The notes under the pieces were generated by a model. The model was not told the DNA's origin and made no database searches. It saw only the letters and a list, made by a program, of their open reading frames with translations. A DNA stretch of 64,000 bases, from positions 17,608,001 to 17,672,000 of the forward strand of contig NC_135242.1 of the NCBI RefSeq assembly GCF_947623445.1. Reading direction: 5' to 3'. Positions 58,912 to 64,000 of this stretch are shown here, one piece after another (the stretch's first letter is position 1; the number at the start of each line of letters is the position of its first letter). The DNA comes from Clavelina lepadiformis. Lineage: Eukaryota; Chordata; Ascidiacea; Aplousobranchia; Clavelinidae. The position numbers and the translations under genes were made by a program.

Positions 58912-61615
58912 TTTGAAATTATTGTTTTTCTTGTCTTTTGTACGAAAGCACAGAGCTAATCTTTCACATTTGGATAAACAGCTCCTTTTTAAGCTTTGTA
59001 ATTACTTTTTTCTAGGCAAAAGTATACACAAATACAAAACATTAAACATATGCGGAAGACAGTCTTTGTATGATCCTTGACACTGTCACAGCTAAATAAT
59101 TCTTAACTCAAAAACATTGTACTGGACTTGAGAATTGATAACGCTCAACTGCAAACATCAGTGTAGTAACCTTGCGATCCACAAAACAACTCACTCTGTG
59201 ATGCTTACATGATTTTCTCTATTCCACCGTCGTAAACAATGTAAAAAAACTAACTCAGCAGTCACTCGTAGTTATGTTTATCCTCCTATTACTTAGACTG
59301 CAGATTTGCGGTCAGCAATAATCTATCGCTGCAACTCTTCCTTGAGGCCGACGTCATTATATGTCACCCTCTCCGACCCACACGCAAATTGTGTTATGTA
59401 AAGAGGAGCAAAACGTATATGAATCACCAGTGAGAACTGCAGTATGGATGTCGAAATGTTAACAAGCAGAGCAGGTATCACGAACCAAATTACATATAGG
59501 TCCGCTGAAAAGAGAACGGATCTGTTTCGTATTTCCAAATTACATAAACGCTGTTTGATACAACAGTGTCGTGCCGAAGTGAGCTCACAGATTCGCGCAA
59601 CAATCAACATTGTGATGTAACTGAACGATATTGAATAAAAACAAAGAAGCACGGTTTTATCTTGTGGGAGTGCAAACGTGATGTCACGGCTAGAAACGCT
59701 GTCAGGTATCACCCTGGTGAGACATTCAAAGTGTACCTATAGTTGTGAAAACTACGGGAAGCCGATTCGGATTATGCAAGATGATGTTATTGCAAACCTT
59801 GTCTAATCTACGTCTAAAACTTGCAAGTATGGATGTGAAATTACACTATGACTGGTGTAGGACTACAATCAATTGTCCAAATTAAAAGACCCTCACCTTT
59901 AATGTTTCAAGTTATTTTTGTATGTGTATGATTTAAAACTTGTAACTGTACCGTAACCCTTTGTAGAAGAAGCATAAAAGCTACAATCAGCGATTTTTCA
60001 TGCAAGGCTATCACACGTTTTTCTATAATTCATAAATTATCTTCTTCCTATAATCTCAGCATACGAAATTTTACGAAACATGACGGGAAAAAGCAAAGAA
60101 AATGTGAAAGTAATTTAAAACTAAAAAACTATGCAGGGCAACTATACGAGCTTACGCCATATCAGACCATCCTATGATAAAGTACTTTTAAACAACCTTT
60201 CCTGTTTCGTAAACACGCAACAAACAAACTTTGCAAATCAGTCAATAGCCTTGACATGACGCAAGCTTCCGATTATTGCTAGCACCCTTTCATCACATAG
60301 GCCTCCGCTTCTATAGCACAAGTATTTTTTAGGTCTATACAGTTACAACCTGCACTGACCGACCTCACTTCATTTTTTTTCTCGTGTAATTACAACTAAA
60401 GGTGATGTCTTGCGATAAATGGTGCAGTCGACACCCTTTTAAGTATTTACTAAGCCAACATTGTTTGAAGTAACAGCTTTCTCTCGAACCGGTCCTTTTA
60501 ATCAGTCAAAACTGCATTAAGTGGTCTCACATCGTCGAGTCAGTCATTGTTTATTGTATTTTTGAAAGAAATAAAATAGGCTACAACCCTCTCTCATTAA
60601 TTTACTGAAAACGTAACATCCTGGTGACGCTTTCGAAGGTTCGAATTAAAGTTCTACTTGTTTTGTTAGGTTTAATTGCTTCCTACTTTTAATCCACAAA
60701 TATAGGCGCTATATTTAACCATGCTTTGCAAGCTGCCAGGGATTTAGTTTTACCTGAATGACGTCTGAAGTTAACTGCATATTGTCATCTGTAGTGGAGT
60801 TAATGCTGTAATCCCCACGCATGTATATAATTATTCATGATTCACAACCATAAAGTGCAGACGCGCTCATTGGTTTGAAACGTCACTATATCGTGACATG
60901 TGTTATGATTACAACGCAAACATATGTATGCAATATCCGTTAGCAGTAAGTCACTCCTCAACAAATTGGATTTAAAAGTTTAACCTGAAGGGATTTTCTC
61001 AGCAAAATAATGCAAAAGACGGGACAACACCGAAAGCGGAACCAGGAAGTCACGCTTTTCTCGGTCATATCCTTGTCATGCACCTCAATCAGGTCACGGA
61101 ACGGTATATCAGAATGCACTTTTCCAACCACATTAACTAAAAAAAGGATAAGAATTCTTAACAACGTGAACTCGCCTACTGAATAAAAATATTGTAGTCA
61201 TGTCAAATAATAAGTAAACACAGTATTCGAAAAGAACAAATCACGAAAAATATCAAAAAAAAACAGGTTCACTCAAACATTTGCAAAAAAAGAATAATTA
61301 CGACAAACAAAAACATGCAACGTTGCACTTTGTGAACAAAGCTTATACACCACACAGCTGATATTGTCAGCTTTGTGGTTGCACCACATTGACAAGAAAG
61401 TAAATAGATCCGATGATAAGAAATATGCACTGACAAAGTAAATGAGTTATACAAAGGACTACAATCTACTTTGAATATCAGGAAGTAGCAAACAGTCCAA
61501 GTAAAAGAAAAAGCTCAAAGACGGAAATGCAAGTGAAGACATTTTAAAATTCGACATTTTTAACCATTAAGTTATAAACTGAAATGTTAGCAAAAAGAAT
61601 TCTTAAACGACGGCC
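58912..61615. other. Sparse region, two unproven coding candidates
   Basis: No firm gene. On the minus strand, 59323-59712 is a 129-codon ORF with several hydrophobic stretches, and 60985-61139 is an open stretch between a good acceptor (CTTTTTTTAG) and a GTTAAA donor. Either could be an upstream exon of the membrane-protein gene or chance. No domain recognised. Confidence 0.4.
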
Positions 61616-63544
61616 TTAGTGAGCCCAAGCTGCGAGTATCATGTCTTCTATACCACTTTCTTTGATTCCTCGCTTGATTCGAAAATATCCTTTTTCGCCC
61701 CATTCTTCGCCCCAAGAATTTTGGGCAATCTGTATTTGACGCCATAAAAAGTCAAAACACCTTCAGAAATTTTATTGTAACTGAGATACTTTAAGTAGGA
61801 TAGAATATTGAGAAATATACATCTAGATCTATATCAAGCAGAACCGTATCTATATTTTTGGTATAGTTAGTATATATTTCAGACTGTGGTAATCTATAGA
61901 ATTTAAAATAGGCTTTTTTGTACCCAATACTTGGTCTCTGTTGCTGGTGTGCGATAACTTCCCCATCTATCAAGATAAATATTTAAATAATTATAATATA
62001 AGAATAAGCCAAGGTATAAGAATTATGTTCAACGGCACTTTCTCGTCACACGGAGTAAAAAAAAAAACGTTTTCGTGTGTCACATAATTTTTGCAACATA
62101 CGCACCCGACCAGTTTCACTGAATGGTAGTTGTTGTCTTCATACTCAGATGGAACTTCGTTTTCCACTAGCGTTGAAGAATAAATTCCTGACTTGTAGAC
62201 AAAAAAATCCGGCCGAACTTTCATTATAGCTAAACATTTTTGATAGGTTTAGGTATATTAATATCAATTAAGGCATACGGTAAATTAGACCAGATACTAT
62301 AGTCGATTACATGCAAAAATGAAACTACAAAATTCTGGACATTTAACTATCACCCCTATGTTCACGTAGCAATGGACAATTTATCAGTCGACGGAAGAAA
62401 TAACATGCGCTTACAATTACCATTCGATCATATTTACCTTGGACAGGTCCATTGTGCCAAATTTCCTCCATGATAGATGACTCGTCTGAATTTACTCGGT
62501 ACGCTGGACTTAACTTAATTCTCTGGGATGATACATCCTCGGTTGTTGTTGGACATTTTTCTGAAGCAGGATATGGAAACCGACACGAACTTAACCGCTG
62601 TGTGTCATCGGTAAAGCCAATTGCGTATGGATAACAAAGCGATGAGACTAGCCTGGGAAATTGATTATTATATTGACCACTTTTCACTGTCTGGTATATA
62701 AGCTTACGCCTAATTAAGCTAGTCTTTCTGAATTAGTTTTCTTTGTTAAAACAAAATTGTAACAAGAGAACATGAATTTTCTGAATTATTATTAGTTATA
62801 CCCGTGCTTTCGAAGACACCACCAGGCTTTGTCAATGTGATCGCCCTGACAAGGAGTTCTTGAATAGCATGACATCAAATGCTCAGGAGACAGCTCAACC
62901 AAATTCTTGCCAAACTGTATGGCAACTCGGTCAGAGGCGACCCCTAAACAGATCAAAAACTGTTGGACATATTACACCTCAGATATTTAAGAAGTATTTT
63001 ATTTATTAATAGACAATATATCGTCATGTTCAAGGATTTTCCCCCAGTGAAATATTAACACTTTTACCGAACCTGTTGCAGAAAACGCCCAGGAAGCTGC
63101 ACAGTTGCCTTGATCGCGTGGTTGAAGTATCAAGGAAGGCCATTGATGACGTGCATCAAACGACTCTGGTATATTGGGTGATCTGTTCAGTTTGCTCATA
63201 GCTGACATATTTCTACGTAAGTTATTAGTAAGGTAGTTATTTGGGTCCCAGCAGAGTATTTATCTTTTGTTAATCGAAAGCTGCATTTTATGGAAGCAAG
63301 GAATGAGAGAACACAACAAATGTTTCATTGAGTTGCGAAGAATAAAAAAAGTTGGATACCTCCGCCCAGTAAGATAACTTGTGACTATACAACGTTTTCT
63401 TAAAAATTACTTTTTTTACTGTAGACCTCTATAGTTACCTTATTACTTCTGAAGGCTTGAGTGTACCCAAACGTTTTGCGTAAGCATCAGAAAGGGTTAA
63501 ACTAGAAAGGAAGTTATAGTTTGCAGCTTGCCAACCATAACCAC
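61616..63544 (-). CDS. TINAG/TINAGL-type cathepsin-like protein, 3' part
   Basis: Seven exons, minus order: 63544-63439, 63212-63073, 62943-62802, 62652-62438, 62229-62106, 61966-61924, 61729-61616 (TAA). The gene continues upstream beyond the window. Its reading matches tubulointerstitial nephritis antigen proteins: [17 protein letters not shown] and [10 protein letters not shown] before the catalytic-like domain, then [80 protein letters not shown] and [15 protein letters not shown]. The papain-type Cys is Ser (SWAF) while Gln, His and Asn remain, as in TINAG, so it is expected to be a non-proteolytic basement-membrane protein. At exon 63212 I chose donor ACAG|GTTCGG because it gives the family sequence ATGVASDR; a stronger-looking donor five bases on (TCG|GTAAAA) breaks phase with the simple acceptor. 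Confidence 0.9.
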
Positions 63545-63970
63545 CTAAAAATACAATAAAAATGGAAACAAATGATTACCAAAGGTTTTTTTTTAATTAG
63601 AAGATTAATATAGGCTAAAAAGGAATAGGTATGTAATTCTTTTGTCAAGCGAAAAACTTATCATAATGATTTTATGCAGGCCTGTTGTATAGCCTACAAC
63701 TATTCCACGAGTCATCCACATTTCACAATCTTAATTTGCAGAATCTGCTAAAGCTATAGGAACTCTATAAGATTTGGTACATCGACTACTATACGAATGT
63801 TTAACAATGGGAAGTATTTGCACTGCCATTGTTAAAGGTGCTTTCATCTTGACTTCAAAAAAGTTATTCGATCATTGTTTGCGCGCACTTTATGTTTGCA
63901 TTTTTTAGTTAAGGCTACTACTTTGTGTAGGCCTATGTGAAAACAGAGATCAACAAAATTGTTTTGGTAC
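63545..63970. other. Intron of the TINAG-like gene, no exon recognised
   Basis: No conserved coding sequence seen. The next upstream exon must end in phase 1 and should lie beyond the window. Confidence 0.5.
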
Positions 63971-64000
63971 CAATGTTCCCTCTAAGCTGCGCGCGTGCGC
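63971..64000. mobile_element. Transposon end cut by the window edge
   Basis: CAATGTTCCCTCTAAGCTGC followed by GCGCGTGCGC is a known style of hAT-like MITE end (CAGTGTTCCCTCTAA type). Only thirty bases are visible, so neither the other end nor a duplication can be checked. Confidence 0.45.

Overview
This 64 kb window is animal nuclear DNA. It is AT-rich, its genes have many short exons (about 50-330 nt) with GT-AG introns mostly of 100-600 bp, and its protein families are metazoan. An invertebrate chordate such as an ascidian seems plausible from gene size and content, but that is inference; no species is claimed. I built the gene models by hand from splice signals, phase consistency and family resemblance. 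Total CDS lengths were checked for divisibility by three.

Layout: 1-2990 holds nothing I recognise. 3.0-8.1 kb is a decayed piggyBac element, with its transposase on the minus strand, split by a 3,168-bp Tigger/pogo element on the plus strand. The Tigger has 24-bp terminal inverted repeats, a TA target duplication and a transposase ORF broken by one TAG codon. 8.8-20.2 kb is a 37-exon minus-strand gene for a secreted 1,564-residue protein with six von Willebrand A domains and a FACIT-collagen-type TSPN/laminin-G module, but no Gly-X-Y helix. 20.2-26.2 kb is mostly empty, with one hAT-type MITE. 26.2-29.2 kb is a broken jockey-like LINE on the minus strand, interrupted by a possible solo LTR. 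30.7-39.1 kb is a 15-exon plus-strand PCMTD gene (protein-carboxyl methyltransferase-like with a SOCS-like segment); intron 7 holds a hAT MITE with a perfect 8-bp target duplication. 39.8-53.7 kb holds two tandem minus-strand genes for the ribonucleotide reductase small subunit (RRM2). Their exons show mosaic identity and their promoters share an E2F/CCAAT block. 54-56 kb has a hAT transposase fragment. 56.4-58.9 kb is a small single-pass membrane protein gene on the minus strand. 61.6-63.5 kb, running off the right edge, is the 3' part of a TINAG/TINAGL-type cathepsin-like gene whose catalytic Cys is Ser.

The genes do not form an obvious pathway. The vWA/TSPN protein and the TINAG-like protein are both matrix-type secreted proteins. 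The RRM2 pair supplies deoxynucleotides in S phase, which fits its E2F-type promoter sites. Transposon traffic is heavy: piggyBac, Tigger, a LINE, a possible LTR, and many hAT-type ends of several sequence types.
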